64,000 bases of DNA from Variovorax jilinensis. GTDB taxonomy: Bacteria > Pseudomonadota > Gammaproteobacteria > Burkholderiales > Burkholderiaceae_C. This document shows positions 23,465-38,454 of the stretch, one piece after another (the first letter of the stretch is position 1; each line of letters starts with the position of its first letter). The translations under genes were made by a program, and so were the position numbers. The notes beneath the pieces were generated by a model, which had not been told where the DNA came from, made no database searches, and saw only the letters and a list, made by a program, of their open reading frames with translations. The DNA is taken from NCBI RefSeq assembly GCF_030316885.1, contig NZ_JASZYQ010000001.1, positions 124,001-188,000 on the forward strand, in the 5' to 3' direction.

Positions 23465-24216
23465 TTCTGGGCGCTGCACATCTTCGAGTCGTCCGCGGCC
23501 AGGAACAGCGCCATGCTGGCGATGTCCTCGGCCATCACCCGGCCCGGCAGGCACTGGGCGGCGTCGATCTCGGCATCCGAGCCGGGCTTGACCCACAGGC
23601 GCAGCTGGCGCTCGGTCATGACCCAGCCCGGCACGATGGTGTTGACGCGGATGCCGACCTTGCCGAGGTCGCGCGCGAGCGCACGCGTGAGCCCGTGCGC
23701 GGCCGCCTTGCTGGCCTGGTAGACCGGGTAGCCGGCGCCCTTGATCATCCAGCTCACCGAGCCGAAGTTGACGATCGAGCCGCCGCCCAGCGCGCGCATG
23801 TCCCCGGCGACCGCCTGCGCGGCGAAGAACTGGTGCTTGAGGTTGACCGCCACGAGGCGGTCGAAATCATCGCTCGTGACCTCCGCCATCGGGTGGCGTC
23901 GATCGTTGGCGGCGTTGTTCAGCAGCACCCCGATGGGGCCGAAGCGCGCGCGCACCGCGGCGATCGCGGCGCCCAGGGCGGCAACGTCGGTGACGTCGCA
24001 GATCTCGAAGTGCGGCGCGTTCCCGCCGCCCAGGCCGGCCGCCAGCGCGCGCCCGGCCGCGGCATCGATGTCGCAGAAGCCGACCCGCGCGCCCTGGCCG
24101 TGGAAGGCCCGCACCAGGGCCTCGCCGATGCCGGTGGCACCGCCCGAGATGAACACCGTGCGCCCTGTGAGCGAGGGATAGATCGCCGAGGGCGCGCGCG
24201 TGGTCGTTGCTTCCAT
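23437..24216 (-). CDS. SDR-family dehydrogenase, likely sugar dehydrogenase
   Basis: A 259-residue classical SDR. The NAD(P) motif is SGGATGIGEALV (Gly25-x3-Gly29-x-Gly31), the strand-4 motif is NNAAND with Ala in place of the usual Gly, and the active site has Ser in NFGSVSWM and YQASK. A WVMTERQLRLWVKPGSD segment is like D-xylose, L-arabinose and D-galactose dehydrogenases. It is divergent from the aldose epimerase gene, which fits a sugar oxidation role: mutarotation then oxidation to the lactone. It overlaps the zinc-ribbon gene tail-to-tail by 28 bases. Confidence 0.82.
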   Translation of the reverse strand: MEATTTRAPSAIYPSLTGRTVFISGGATGIGEALVRAFHGQGARVGFCDIDAAAGRALAAGLGGGNAPHFEICDVTDVAALGAAIAAVRARFGPIGVLLNNAANDRRHPMAEVTSDDFDRLVAVNLKHQFFAAQAVAGDMRALGGGSIVNFGSVSWMIKGAGYPVYQASKAAAHGLTRALARDLGKVGIRVNTIVPGWVMTERQLRLWVKPGSDAEIDAAQCLPGRVMAEDIASMALFLAADDSKMCSAQNYVVDAGWT

Positions 24217-24339
24217 GAGGGAGTCCTTGGAGTCTTCCGGTGTGAGGGGCCAGCGGGAATTCTGGCGGCCTTCCAGGTGCCGCGTCACCCGTGTGAACGA
24301 GAATTCCGCGCATCGCAACCGCTTCAGGAGGCCTTCGAC

Positions 24340-25275
24340 ATGCGCGACGACCCGCCCCGGGACCCTCTCGTCGAACTCGCGGCGGGCGCGCTGCGCCTGG
24401 TGCTGGCGCCCGCGGCCGGCGGCTCGATCGCGGCGCTCCACGACCTGCACGAGGGCCGGCGCTTCGATTGGCTGCGCCCTGCGGGCGTCGATGACCTCGC
24501 GCGGCGCGAGCCCTTCGCGATGGCCAGCTTTCCGCTGCTGCCCTGGTGCAACCGCATCCGCGACAGCCGGGCCGAAGTCGGCGGCCGCCGCATCTCGCTG
24601 CCGGCCACGCACCCCGCGCGGCCATCGGGCCGGCACGCGCTGCACGGGCTCGGCCTGCTGCAGCCGTGGCGCGTGGATGCGACGAGCGCGACCGGCGCCA
24701 CGCTCGCGCTGGACTTCGAAGCCGACGACCGATGGCCCTGGCGCTTCGAGGCAACGCAGCGATTCGATGTCGAGCCCGATGGCCTTCGCTGCGCGATCAC
24801 CCTGACCAATCGCGATTCGGTGCCGATGCCGGCGGGCATCGGCCACCACCCGTATTTCCCGCACCGGCCGGGCACCCGGCTGACCACCGGCACCGCCGCG
24901 ATGTGGCGGGCCGACGCCGAGGTGATGCCGCTGGCGCTCGAGGCCGGCGACGAGGTGGCGAGATTGCGCGCCGGCGTACGGCTCGATGCGCTCGACCTCG
25001 ACAACAACTTCACGGGCTGGGAACGTCGGGCGCAGATCGACTGGCCGGACGCAGGCCGCGCGCTGCTGCTGGAGGCCGAGTCGCCGCTCGACTTCTTCGT
25101 GCTGTACTGCCCGCGCGGCGGCGGCCACTTCTGTGCCGAGCCCGTGAGCCAGTGCACCGACCAGATCAACCTGGCGCCGCGCTTCGGGCCCACGCAGGTG
25201 GGCGGCGCGTTGCTGGCGCCCGGCGAATCGCTGGTCGGGCGCTGGTCGCTGCGATCGATCGCCAGCGCGTGCTGA
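24340..25275 (+). CDS. Aldose 1-epimerase (GalM family)
   Basis: A 311-residue galactose-mutarotase-like protein that interconverts alpha and beta anomers of aldoses. Catalytic residues expected from the family are visible as His in RHALHGLGLLQPW and His in IGHHPYF, with a late acidic residue near HFCAEPVSQ. A CAGGAG ribosome-binding site precedes the ATG. Divergent from the SDR; the two probably make a sugar oxidation unit. It converges on tgt with only 3 bases between. Confidence 0.87.
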   Translation: MRDDPPRDPLVELAAGALRLVLAPAAGGSIAALHDLHEGRRFDWLRPAGVDDLARREPFAMASFPLLPWCNRIRDSRAEVGGRRISLPATHPARPSGRHALHGLGLLQPWRVDATSATGATLALDFEADDRWPWRFEATQRFDVEPDGLRCAITLTNRDSVPMPAGIGHHPYFPHRPGTRLTTGTAAMWRADAEVMPLALEAGDEVARLRAGVRLDALDLDNNFTGWERRAQIDWPDAGRALLLEAESPLDFFVLYCPRGGGHFCAEPVSQCTDQINLAPRFGPTQVGGALLAPGESLVGRWSLRSIASAC

Positions 25276-25278
25276 GGC

Positions 25279-30727
<5,449 letters not shown>

Positions 30728-30778
30728 TTCGCGCCGGGCGGCGTGGCGGCAGATCGCGAGACGCCGCGCATGGCTGCG

Positions 30779-30793
30779 ATAGAGTGCGGCTGT
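30779..30793 (+). promoter_or_regulatory. Possible OxyR half-operator before dps
   Basis: ATAG, seven bases, CTGT: this resembles the first half of the OxyR ATAG-N7-CTAT-N7-ATAG-N7-CTAT pattern, with one mismatch. The second half is not convincing. It is 62 bases before the dps start. Confidence 0.3.
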
Positions 30794-30855
30794 TGCGAAG
30801 CCGTCCCGCGGCTGCCAAGATTTCATCGTCCATCACCTGAAGAAAGAACCGTTCC

Positions 30856-31440
30856 ATGGTCAAAGCCGCAAAGAAATCCAAGCCTGTCACGCCGTCCTCC
30901 GCAGCCGGCAAGGTGCCCAAGAAGGGCGGCGTCAAGGTCGCCGAGGAATCGGGCAGCCGCAACGCGCCGATCATCAACATCGGCATCGACCGCCAGGATC
31001 GCGCGACCATCGCCGAAGGCCTGAGCCGCGTGCTGGCCGACACCTACACGCTGTACCTCACGACCCACAACTTCCACTGGAACGTGACCGGTCCGCACTT
31101 CAACTCGCTGCACGCGATGTTCATGGACCAGTACACCGAGCTGTGGGGCTCGACCGACGTGCTCGCCGAGCGCATCCGCGCCCTGGGCCACTACGCGCCC
31201 GGTTCCTATTCGGAGTTCAGCAAGATCGCCACCGTGCCCGACGTGCCGCAGAACCCGCCCAAGGCGATGGAGATGGTGCGCATCCTGGTCAAGGGCCACG
31301 AGACCGTCTCGCGCATCGCGCGCGAATTCATCCCCGTGGCTGCCGAAGCCGGCGACGATCCCACGGCCGACATGCTCACGGCACGCTGCACGGTGCACGA
31401 CCAGACCGCCTGGATGCTGCGTTCGCTGCTCGAGGAATAG
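30856..31440 (+). CDS. dps: Dps, ferritin-like DNA protection protein
   Basis: A 194-residue Dps with a Lys-rich N-terminal tail (residues 1-29) suited to DNA binding. The dodecamer-type ferroxidase ligands align as His74, His86, Asp101 and Glu105 by spacing with E. coli His51, His63, Asp78 and Glu82. The position equal to E. coli Asp67 is Met90, with Asp91 next to it, so the site may be shifted or weakened. Dps oxidises iron with peroxide and compacts DNA. It follows oxyR. A structured repeat begins directly after its stop. Confidence 0.92.
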   Translation: MVKAAKKSKPVTPSSAAGKVPKKGGVKVAEESGSRNAPIINIGIDRQDRATIAEGLSRVLADTYTLYLTTHNFHWNVTGPHFNSLHAMFMDQYTELWGSTDVLAERIRALGHYAPGSYSEFSKIATVPDVPQNPPKAMEMVRILVKGHETVSRIAREFIPVAAEAGDDPTADMLTARCTVHDQTAWMLRSLLEE

Positions 31441-31560
31441 GCTCTCCCCCAGGTTGGCTCACTGCGTGTAGCCGCCCACCCCCTCGCCGGGGGCGACACC
31501 TGCGGCCCGGCAGAGCCGGTTCCGCGGTGTCTCACCAACGGGCCTGGCATGCGCCGGCCT
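31441..31560 (+). repeat. Structured 3'-end element, copy A (after dps)
   Basis: Starts at the first base after the dps stop. It has the shared box CTCTCCCCCAGGTTGG, a first stem GGCT-CACTGCGTGT-AGCC, a C/G stem around 31480-31494, and a third compound stem at 31496-31530 with arms ACACC/GGTGT, GCGG/CCGC and CCGGC/GCCGG. Other copies: 52434, 61528 and 61711 (inverted). Likely a terminator or mRNA 3'-end structure. Origin unknown. Confidence 0.8.
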
Positions 31561-31579
31561 CGCGATTCCCTTCTCTCCC

Positions 31580-32446
31580 ATGACTGTTGCGCCTTCGCGC
31601 CTTGCGCTCTATCTCGACCTCATCCGCTGGAACCGGCCGGCCGGGTGGCTGCTGCTGCTGTGGCCCAGCCTCGGCGCGCTGTGGTTCGCGGCCGATGGCT
31701 GGCCCGGCTGGCACCTGATCGTGGTGTTCGTGCTCGGCACGATCCTGATGCGCAGTGCAGGCTGCTGCGTCAACGACGTCGCCGACCGCGACTTCGACCG
31801 CCACGTCAAGCGCACCGCGCAGCGGCCCGTCACGAGCGGCGCGGTGTCGGTCCGGGAGGCACTGGCGCTCGGCGCCGTGCTCGCGCTGTGCGCCTTCGGA
31901 CTGGTGCTGAGCACCAACCGGGTCACGGTGCTCTGGTCCTTCGCCGCGCTTGCCATCACGCTCGCCTATCCGTTCGCGAAACGCTACGTCTCGGTGCCGC
32001 AGGCGGTGCTCGGCATTGCCTTCAGCTTCGGCATTCCGATGGCCTTCGCGGCGGTGCGCGCCGACGTGCCTGCGCTGGCCTGGTGGCTGCTCGCGGGCAA
32101 CCTCTTCTGGGTGCTGGCCTACGACACCGAATACGCGATGGTCGACCGCGACGACGACCTGCGCATCGGCATGAAGACCTCGGCCATCACCTTCGGCCGC
32201 TTCGACGTCGCGATCGTGATGGCCTGCTATGCGATGTTCCTCGCGATCTGGGCCGGCATCGGCGCCGGGCGCGGGCTCGGATGGGCATTCGCCGCGGGCA
32301 TCGCCATCGCGGCGGCGCAGGCCGCCTGGCATTGGCGGCTGATCCGCGACCGCACGCGCGAAGGCTGCTTCAAGGCCTTCAGGCTCAACCACTGGCTGGG
32401 CTTCGCGGTCTTCGCAGGCGTGGCGCTCGGCTACGCGCTGCGCTGA
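31580..32446 (+). CDS. ubiA: 4-hydroxybenzoate octaprenyltransferase
   Basis: A 288-residue inner-membrane prenyltransferase with about eight membrane segments. It attaches the polyprenyl tail to 4-hydroxybenzoate in ubiquinone synthesis. Both Asp-rich Mg-diphosphate motifs are seen: [15 protein letters not shown] and [16 protein letters not shown]. The start [20 protein letters not shown] is typical. It lies after repeat copy A and converges with proC across 30 bases. Confidence 0.95.
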   Translation: MTVAPSRLALYLDLIRWNRPAGWLLLLWPSLGALWFAADGWPGWHLIVVFVLGTILMRSAGCCVNDVADRDFDRHVKRTAQRPVTSGAVSVREALALGAVLALCAFGLVLSTNRVTVLWSFAALAITLAYPFAKRYVSVPQAVLGIAFSFGIPMAFAAVRADVPALAWWLLAGNLFWVLAYDTEYAMVDRDDDLRIGMKTSAITFGRFDVAIVMACYAMFLAIWAGIGAGRGLGWAFAAGIAIAAAQAAWHWRLIRDRTREGCFKAFRLNHWLGFAVFAGVALGYALR

Positions 32447-32476
32447 GGCCCGGGCCCCGACCGGGAGCCCGGCCGC

Positions 32477-33334
32477 TCAGGCCTGGCCGAACTGCTGAGC
32501 CAGTTCGCCCGCACGCGCATGCGCGGCGCGGATCGCGGCCTTGAACTTCGCGCCCACGTCGTCGTTCTCCATCGACGTGATCGCCGCGTAGGTGGTGCCG
32601 CCCTTGGAGGTCACGCGTTCGCGCAGCACGGCGGGCGGCTCGCTGGCACCGGCGGCCAGCGCGGTGGCGCCCGAGAAGGTGCCGACCGCCAGCTGGTGCG
32701 CCTGCTCGGGCGCCAGGCCCAGCGCGATGCCGGCCTCGGTCATCGCCTCGATGAAATAGAACACGTAGGCCGGTCCCGAGCCCGAGATCGCGGTCACCGC
32801 GTCGAGCGCGGGCTCGGCGTCGACCCACAGCAGCTCGCCCGTGGGCGCCAGCACCTGCTCGACGCGCGCGCGGCCTGCGCCGTCGACCGCTTCGCGCGCG
32901 AACAGGCCGGTCATGCCCTGGCCGATCAGCGCCGGCGTGTTGGGCATCGCGCGCACCACGCGCTCGCTGCCGAGCCAGCGAGCGATGCTGTCGGAGGGGA
33001 TGCCCGCGGCCACGCTCAGGTGCAGCGCATCGGGCGCCAGGCCGCGCACGGGCTTCGCGGCTTCGGCGAAGCTCTGCGGCTTGACCGCCCAGACCACGAC
33101 CTCGCAACGCGCGAGGGCGGGCCCGGCCTCGGCCTGGGCCTTGATGCCGAATTCATGCGCGAGCCGCTCGCGGGCCTCGGCGTGGGGCTCCACCACCTCG
33201 AAGGTGCCGGCCGGCGTGTCCTGTCGGATGAGCCCGCCGATGATGGCGCTGGCCATGTTGCCACCGCCGATGAAGGCGATGGGAGGCAGCGGGGTCGGGT
33301 CCTGGCGCGGCAGGAAGGTGACTGCGATGTTCAT
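32477..33334 (-). CDS. proC: Pyrroline-5-carboxylate reductase
   Basis: A 285-residue ProC, catalysing the last step of proline synthesis. The Rossmann motif is IAFIGGGNMASAIIGGL; the C-terminal dimer domain has AISGSGPAYVFYFIEAM and VTSKGGTTYAAI, both diagnostic. The N-terminus [18 protein letters not shown] is slightly longer than usual. The start overlaps the upstream gene's stop in ATGA, so it is translationally coupled to the phytase-like gene. Confidence 0.96.
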   Translation of the reverse strand: MNIAVTFLPRQDPTPLPPIAFIGGGNMASAIIGGLIRQDTPAGTFEVVEPHAEARERLAHEFGIKAQAEAGPALARCEVVVWAVKPQSFAEAAKPVRGLAPDALHLSVAAGIPSDSIARWLGSERVVRAMPNTPALIGQGMTGLFAREAVDGAGRARVEQVLAPTGELLWVDAEPALDAVTAISGSGPAYVFYFIEAMTEAGIALGLAPEQAHQLAVGTFSGATALAAGASEPPAVLRERVTSKGGTTYAAITSMENDDVGAKFKAAIRAAHARAGELAQQFGQA

Positions 33335-34500
33335 GACTTGTCCGTGAATTCGAAGGCTGCGAACTGCGTGATCTGCAGCGGATTGAAATTGTCGTCGCTC
33401 ACGGCCACCAGCATGCGCCGGCCGCCGGGCAGGTCGGGGCCCCAGCAGAGGCCCTCGGTGTTGTCGAGGCGCGGCAGGCCGAGCGTCGCGAAGTCGGCCA
33501 CCAGCGTCTTGGCGGCCGACCGGTGATTGTCCGGCGTCAACCGGTCGAGGGCCAGCGTGTCGCTGGCGTCTCGGGTGTCGATCTCGTAGAGGCGCAGCGA
33601 ATTGCCGACCCCGGCGGCGTAGGCGCGTTCGAGCACCAGCATGCGCGTGGCGTCGATCATCAGCACCTCGCTCACGCCGTTGTCGGCGTAGGTGCCCGGA
33701 ATCAGCGGTGCGCGCGGAATCGGGTCCGGCACGTAGGCAATCTGTGCCACCGCGCGGCCGTTCGACAAGTCGATGCGCGTGAGGCGGCACGGCCCGCCGG
33801 CGGCGCGCAGGGTCGGCTCCGGCCCGTCCTGCAGCAGCGCGTTTTCCATCGCGAGCCAAGCATGGCGGCCATCGGGCGTCAATGCCAGGCCTTCCAGCGC
33901 AAGGTTGTCCCGCGGTCCGCGCCCCGCGCCCGGATCGGGTTCGAACATCGCGGGCAGGGCGATCTGCCGTACCAGGCTGCCATCGGGCCGTGATTCGTAC
34001 AGGGCCGGACCGAAGCCGCGCGCCAGGTCGCCTTCGCTGGTCCAGAGCAGGGTGCCGGTCTCGGCGCGCCAGCGCAGTGCCTCGGGGTCGACCACCGGTA
34101 TGCCAGGGCGGGCCATGCGGCGCGACGGCCACGGCGCGCCGTCGGCCTGTCGCAGCAGGGTGACGCCGAGCGGCTCGGGCGCCGAACCATCGGCCGGAGC
34201 TGGCCAGCGCGCGCCGTAGAAACGCGCCGGGGCCAGGTCCGATCGGTCATCGCTCAAGAGCAGGTACTCACGTCGCGCGGGGTCGTAGTCGATAGCCGAG
34301 AGGCCGCCGGCGGCCGTGGCGTCGATCGGCAGCCGGTGCGGCCAGCGCGACTCGGCCAGCAGGCGCAGGCGCTGCGGACCGGTTGTCGATGCGGGCGGCG
34401 GCGCTGCGCTCCGGCAGGCGGTCAGACCGCCCAGCGCCAGCGCTGCGCCCGCTGCCAGCAGGCGGCGACGTCGGGACAGCGATGGCGGCGGGAAGAACAC
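33331..34500 (-). CDS. Phytase-like (esterase-like) domain lipoprotein
   Basis: About 389 residues from the proposed GTG34500. An Arg-rich n-region (RRRR near residue 10), a hydrophobic core and the lipobox LTAC (Cys29) indicate a lipoprotein, possibly Tat-exported. The mature domain is the phytase-like beta-propeller fold: [40 protein letters not shown], and [10 protein letters not shown] near the end. Substrate unknown. The start is uncertain because no ATG lies near the signal peptide and upstream in-frame sequence enters a GAAGG-rich tract. Overlaps proC by 4 bases. Confidence 0.78.
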   Translation of the reverse strand: MFFPPPSLSRRRRLLAAGAALALGGLTACRSAAPPPASTTGPQRLRLLAESRWPHRLPIDATAAGGLSAIDYDPARREYLLLSDDRSDLAPARFYGARWPAPADGSAPEPLGVTLLRQADGAPWPSRRMARPGIPVVDPEALRWRAETGTLLWTSEGDLARGFGPALYESRPDGSLVRQIALPAMFEPDPGAGRGPRDNLALEGLALTPDGRHAWLAMENALLQDGPEPTLRAAGGPCRLTRIDLSNGRAVAQIAYVPDPIPRAPLIPGTYADNGVSEVLMIDATRMLVLERAYAAGVGNSLRLYEIDTRDASDTLALDRLTPDNHRSAAKTLVADFATLGLPRLDNTEGLCWGPDLPGGRRMLVAVSDDNFNPLQITQFAAFEFTDKS

Positions 34501-34781
34501 GGCGCGAAAGCAGATGGAAGGAACGAAGGAAGGAAGGAAGGAGATGCGAAGGGCTGCCTTCCCTAGGAAGTCTACGGGCTCGGCAATCCGGCGAGGTGGG
34601 GGTGTTGACGCGTTTCGCAGACTATGCAACAATCGCGGGCTTCGCTTCAAAAGCGAATACGTTTCTGCCCAGCGGAAGCGCATCGAAATGGTTTCGGTGC
34701 GTGGACGACGGGCCCAAGACTGACCGCAGCGTCTTTTCCATTTCGGATGAGGCAAACGGTACAAGTTGGGAATATCACGCA
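34501..34781 (+). promoter_or_regulatory. Promoter and leader region of the spc ribosomal operon
   Basis: A 281-base gap. 34516-34543 is a purine-rich GGAA-type simple repeat. A promoter fits at 34605-34633: TTGACG, 17 bases, AACAAT. A perfect hairpin TTCGCTT-CAA-AAGCGAA follows at 34641-34657 in the presumed leader, then about 120 bases to the rplN start. The leader hairpin could be a regulatory site for ribosomal-protein feedback; this is inference. Confidence 0.5.
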
Positions 34782-35150
34782 ATGATCCAAACTGAATCCC
34801 GGCTCGATGTGGCCGACAACACGGGCGCGAAATCCGTCCTGTGTATCAAGGTGCTCGGCGGCTCCAAGCGGCGTTATGCCAGCGTGGGCGACGTCATCAA
34901 GGTCAGCATCAAGGAAGCTGCGCCGCGCGGTCGCGTCAAGAAGGGCGAGATCTACAGCGCAGTGGTGGTTCGCACCGCCAAGGGCATCCGTCGCGCCGAC
35001 GGTTCGCTCGTCAAGTTCGACGGCAATGCCGCCGTGTTGCTCAACGCCAAGCTGGAGCCGATCGGCACCCGCATCTTCGGACCGGTCACGCGCGAACTGC
35101 GCACCGAGAAGTTCATGAAGATCGTGTCGCTGGCACCTGAAGTTCTGTAA
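34782..35150 (+). CDS. rplN: 50S ribosomal protein L14
   Basis: 122 residues, the standard L14 length. It begins [20 protein letters not shown] and ends [14 protein letters not shown]. It binds 23S rRNA near the L19 and factor-binding side. It is the first gene of the cluster here: rpsQ and the rest of the S10 operon, which normally precede it, are absent. rplX follows after 13 bases. Confidence 0.98.
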   Translation: MIQTESRLDVADNTGAKSVLCIKVLGGSKRRYASVGDVIKVSIKEAAPRGRVKKGEIYSAVVVRTAKGIRRADGSLVKFDGNAAVLLNAKLEPIGTRIFGPVTRELRTEKFMKIVSLAPEVL

Positions 35151-35163
35151 GGACAACAACGTC

Positions 35164-35481
35164 ATGAACAAGATTCGCAAAGGCGACCAGGTCATCGTGT
35201 TGGCCGGCCGCGACAAGGGCAAGCGCGGCACTGTGTCGCTGCGCAAGGACGATTCGCACCTGATCGTCGACGGCGTGAACATCGTCAAGAAGCACACCAA
35301 GCCGAACCCCCTCAAGGGCACGACCGGTGGCATCGTCGAGAAGACCATGCCGATCCATCAATCCAACGTGGCGATCTTCAATGCCGCGACCGGCAAGGCC
35401 GATCGCGTGGGCATCAAGGTCACGGACGGCAAGCGCGTGCGCGTCTTCAAGTCCAGCGGCGACGAAATCAAGCTGGCCTAA
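35164..35481 (+). CDS. rplX: 50S ribosomal protein L24
   Basis: 105 residues, an assembly-initiating 23S rRNA binder. A KOW-type start [20 protein letters not shown] and the loop [20 protein letters not shown] are diagnostic. Standard spc position between rplN and rplE, 11 bases from the next gene. Confidence 0.98.
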   Translation: MNKIRKGDQVIVLAGRDKGKRGTVSLRKDDSHLIVDGVNIVKKHTKPNPLKGTTGGIVEKTMPIHQSNVAIFNAATGKADRVGIKVTDGKRVRVFKSSGDEIKLA

Positions 35482-35492
35482 GGAGCACTCAC

Positions 35493-36032
35493 ATGGCACG
35501 TCTCCAACAACACTACCGCGAAAAGATCGCGAAGGACCTGGCCGAGAAGTTCGGCTACACCTCGCCGATGCAGGTCCCGCGCCTCACCAAGATCACGCTC
35601 AACATGGGCGTGGGTGAAGCCGTCGCCGACAAGAAGGTCCTCGACAACGCCGTTGCCGACCTGACCAAGATCGCCGGCCAGAAGCCCGTGATCACCAAGT
35701 CGAAGAAGGCCATCGCCGGTTTCAAGATCCGCGAAATGCAACCGATCGGCTGCATGGTCACGCTGCGTGGCGTCCACATGTACGAGTTCCTCGATCGTTT
35801 CGTCACCGTGGCCCTGCCGCGCGTGCGTGACTTCCGCGGTATCTCGGGTCGCGCCTTCGACGGCCGCGGCAACTACAACATCGGCGTCAAAGAGCAGATC
35901 ATTTTCCCCGAGATCGAATACGACAAGGTCGATGCCCTGCGCGGTCTCAACATCAGCATCACGACGACGGCAAAGACCGATGAAGAGGCCAAGGCGCTCC
36001 TCGCCGGCTTCCGTTTCCCGTTCAAGAACTGA
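35493..36032 (+). CDS. rplE: 50S ribosomal protein L5
   Basis: 179 residues, full length. It binds 5S rRNA and contacts S13 across the subunit interface. Conserved [20 protein letters not shown] and [20 protein letters not shown] segments are present. A TAAGGAGC ribosome-binding site precedes it. Confidence 0.98.
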   Translation: MARLQQHYREKIAKDLAEKFGYTSPMQVPRLTKITLNMGVGEAVADKKVLDNAVADLTKIAGQKPVITKSKKAIAGFKIREMQPIGCMVTLRGVHMYEFLDRFVTVALPRVRDFRGISGRAFDGRGNYNIGVKEQIIFPEIEYDKVDALRGLNISITTTAKTDEEAKALLAGFRFPFKN

Positions 36033-36040
36033 GGCGACCT

Positions 36041-36346
36041 GTGGCTAAAGCATCTCTGATCCAACGCGAACTCAAGCGCGACAACCTGGTCGCCAAGTAC
36101 GCCGCCAAGCACGCCGAACTCAAGGCGATCGCCAACGACGCCAAGAAGAGCGACGAAGAGCGCGCAGCCGCCCGCCTGGGCCTGCAAAAGCTGCCGCGCA
36201 ACGCGAACCCCACGCGCCAGCGCAACCGTTGCGAAATCACCGGTCGTCCGCGTGGCACCTTCCGTCAATTCGGTCTGGGCCGCGCCAAGATCCGTGAACT
36301 GGCTTTCGCTGGCGACATCCCCGGTGTCACCAAGGCCAGCTGGTAA
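36041..36346 (+). CDS. rpsN: 30S ribosomal protein S14 (zinc-free form)
   Basis: 101 residues from a GTG start. It is the long, zinc-independent type: only one Cys (in [11 protein letters not shown]) and no CxxC pairs. The end [14 protein letters not shown] is conserved. It starts 8 bases after rplE. Confidence 0.97.
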   Translation: MAKASLIQRELKRDNLVAKYAAKHAELKAIANDAKKSDEERAAARLGLQKLPRNANPTRQRNRCEITGRPRGTFRQFGLGRAKIRELAFAGDIPGVTKASW

Positions 36347-36361
36347 GCAGGAGCAAACAAC

Positions 36362-36757
36362 ATGAGCATGAGTGATCCCATTGCCGACCTGCTGACGCGT
36401 ATCCGTAACGCGCAGATGGTGGCGAAGCCCACTGTGTCGGTCCCGTCTTCCAAGGTGAAGATCGCGATCTCGCAGGTCCTCAAGGACGAAGGCTATATCG
36501 ACGGCTTCCAGGTCAAGACCGAAGACGGCAAGTCCGAACTCGTCATCACGCTGAAGTACTACGCTGGCCGTCCGGTCATCGAGCGCATCGAACGCGTGAG
36601 CCGCCCCGGCCTGCGCGTCTACAAGGCCTCGCAAGCCATTCCGCAAGTCCAGAACGGCCTCGGCGTCGCCATCGTCACGACCCCCCAGGGCGTGATGACC
36701 GACCGCAAGGCGCGCGCTACCGGTGTCGGTGGCGAAGTCCTGTGCTACGTCGCCTAA
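36362..36757 (+). CDS. rpsH: 30S ribosomal protein S8
   Basis: 131 residues. Begins [20 protein letters not shown] and ends [10 protein letters not shown]. In E. coli S8 binds helix 21 of 16S rRNA and represses the spc operon by binding mRNA near rplE; whether the site is kept here was not tested. Confidence 0.98.
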   Translation: MSMSDPIADLLTRIRNAQMVAKPTVSVPSSKVKIAISQVLKDEGYIDGFQVKTEDGKSELVITLKYYAGRPVIERIERVSRPGLRVYKASQAIPQVQNGLGVAIVTTPQGVMTDRKARATGVGGEVLCYVA

Positions 36758-36781
36758 CCGAGACATCGAGGAGTCACTGAA

Positions 36782-37315
36782 ATGTCCCGAGTAGGAAAAA
36801 TGCCGGTCGCCATCCCCGCAGGCGTGGATGTGTCGATCAAGGAAGACCAGATCAGCGTCAAGGGCACGGGCGGTTCGCTCAGCCTGCCGCGCAACGCGCT
36901 GGTCAACGTCGTCAGCAATGACGGCAAACTGAGCTTCGAGCCCGCCAACGATTCGCGTGAAGCGAATGCGATGAGCGGCACGATCCGCCAGCTGGTCAAC
37001 AACATGGTGGTTGGCGTGACCAAGGGCTTCGAGAAGAAGCTCAACCTGGTCGGCGTCGGCTACAAGGCCGCAGCGTCCAACAACAAGTTGAACCTGCAGG
37101 TCGGCTATTCGCACCCGGTCAACATCGACATGCCCCAGGGCATCACGGTGGCCACCGCGACCCCGACCGAAATCGTGATCAAGGGTGCTGACCGCCAGCG
37201 CGTTGGTCAAATCGCCGCTGAGATCCGTGCCGTTCGTCCGCCTGAGCCCTACAAGGGCAAGGGCATCCGTTATTCGGACGAGAAGATCACGATCAAAGAG
37301 ACCAAGAAGAAATAA
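36782..37315 (+). CDS. rplF: 50S ribosomal protein L6
   Basis: 177 residues with the two repeated L6 folds. Begins [20 protein letters not shown]; the C-terminal signature is [13 protein letters not shown]. It sits near the sarcin-ricin loop. Standard spc position. Confidence 0.98.
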   Translation: MSRVGKMPVAIPAGVDVSIKEDQISVKGTGGSLSLPRNALVNVVSNDGKLSFEPANDSREANAMSGTIRQLVNNMVVGVTKGFEKKLNLVGVGYKAAASNNKLNLQVGYSHPVNIDMPQGITVATATPTEIVIKGADRQRVGQIAAEIRAVRPPEPYKGKGIRYSDEKITIKETKKK

Positions 37316-37326
37316 GGGGCAGCAAA

Positions 37327-37695
37327 ATGATGTTGACCAAGAAAGCACAGCGCCTTCGCCGCTCGCGCCAGACCCGCATTCGCATCGCGACGCAGGGTGT
37401 GGCTCGCCTGACGGTGAACCGCACCAACCTGCACATCTACGCCACCGTCATCTCCGACGACGGCTCCAAGGTGATTGCAACCGCATCGACCGCCGAAGCC
37501 GAAATGCGCACCGCGCTGGGCGCTTCGGGCAAGGGCGCCACCGCTGCTGCGGCCACCGCCATCGGCAAGCGCATCGCTGAGAAGGCGAAGGCTGCCGGCG
37601 TCGAGAAGGTCGCCTTCGACCGCGCAGGTTTCGCCTACCACGGCCGCGTCAAGGCGCTGGCCGAGGCCGCCCGCGAAGCCGGCCTGCAGTTCTAA
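37327..37695 (+). CDS. rplR: 50S ribosomal protein L18
   Basis: 122 residues as given, or 121 if the second of two tandem ATGs is used; family members usually begin MLTKK, so ATG37330 is likely. 5S rRNA-binding protein; ends in [13 protein letters not shown] [20 protein letters not shown]. The tandem ATGs share one ribosome-binding site. Confidence 0.97.
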   Translation: MMLTKKAQRLRRSRQTRIRIATQGVARLTVNRTNLHIYATVISDDGSKVIATASTAEAEMRTALGASGKGATAAAATAIGKRIAEKAKAAGVEKVAFDRAGFAYHGRVKALAEAAREAGLQF

Positions 37696-37714
37696 CCGGA
37701 CACGAGAAATCAAA

Positions 37715-38233
37715 ATGGCAAAGATTCAGGCAAGAACGCAGAACGAAGGCCCCGAGGACGGTCTGCGCGAGAAGATGATCGCGATCAACCGCGTCACCAA
37801 GGTGGTGAAGGGTGGTCGTATCCTCGGTTTCGCAGCACTCACCGTGGTGGGTGACGGCGACGGCCGCGTCGGCATGGGCAAGGGCAAGTCCAAGGAAGTG
37901 CCCGCCGCCGTGCAGAAGGCGATGGAAGAAGCCCGTCGCAACCTGGCCAAGATTTCGATCAAGAACGGCACGCTGCATCACCGCGTGACGGGTCACCATG
38001 GCGCCGCTTCGGTCGTCATGATCCCCGCTCCCAAGGGTACCGGCATCATCGCCGGCGGCCCGATGCGCGCCGTCTTCGAAGTCATGGGCATCACCGACAT
38101 CGTGGCCAAGAGCCATGGTTCGTCGAACCCCTACAACATGGTCCGCGCCACCCTGGACGGCCTGAAGAACTCGACCACCGCGTCCGAAGTCGCTGCCAAG
38201 CGCGGACTGACGGTCGAAGAGCTCTTCGCCTGA
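37715..38233 (+). CDS. rpsE: 30S ribosomal protein S5
   Basis: 172 residues. Fidelity protein at the mRNA entry channel. Conserved [19 protein letters not shown] and [18 protein letters not shown] segments are seen. The frame is open upstream, overlapping rplR, but ATG37715 is the family start. Confidence 0.98.
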   Translation: MAKIQARTQNEGPEDGLREKMIAINRVTKVVKGGRILGFAALTVVGDGDGRVGMGKGKSKEVPAAVQKAMEEARRNLAKISIKNGTLHHRVTGHHGAASVVMIPAPKGTGIIAGGPMRAVFEVMGITDIVAKSHGSSNPYNMVRATLDGLKNSTTASEVAAKRGLTVEELFA

Positions 38234-38247
38234 ACCGGAGCAGCAAC

Positions 38248-38433
38248 ATGACGACGCAACAACAAACCGTCAAGGTGCAATTGGTCAAGAGCCCGATCGG
38301 CACCAAGGAATCGCATCGCGCCACCGTGCGCGGCCTGGGCCTGCGCAAGCTCAACAGCGTGAGCGAGCTGCAGGACACGCCCGCAGTGCGCGGCATGATC
38401 AACAAGATCAGTTATCTGGTCAAAGTGCTCTAA
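38248..38433 (+). CDS. rpmD: 50S ribosomal protein L30
   Basis: 61 residues, short bacterial L30. Contains VKLVKSPIG-like [20 protein letters not shown] and [12 protein letters not shown]. It lies between rpsE and rplO, 14 and 21 bases away. Confidence 0.97.
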   Translation: MTTQQQTVKVQLVKSPIGTKESHRATVRGLGLRKLNSVSELQDTPAVRGMINKISYLVKVL

Positions 38434-38454
38434 CCGGCACCGAGAGAGACGCAT

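Noticed and set aside
24256..24307. GGAATTC ... GAATTCC pair in the SDR/epimerase gap as an operator
   Set aside because: The arms are short, 38 bases apart and include a restriction-site-like palindrome; chance is likely.
34516..34543. GGAA-type simple repeat as a phase-variation tract
   Set aside because: The units are imperfect and lie upstream of the likely start of the phytase-like gene, so slippage would not switch a reading frame.
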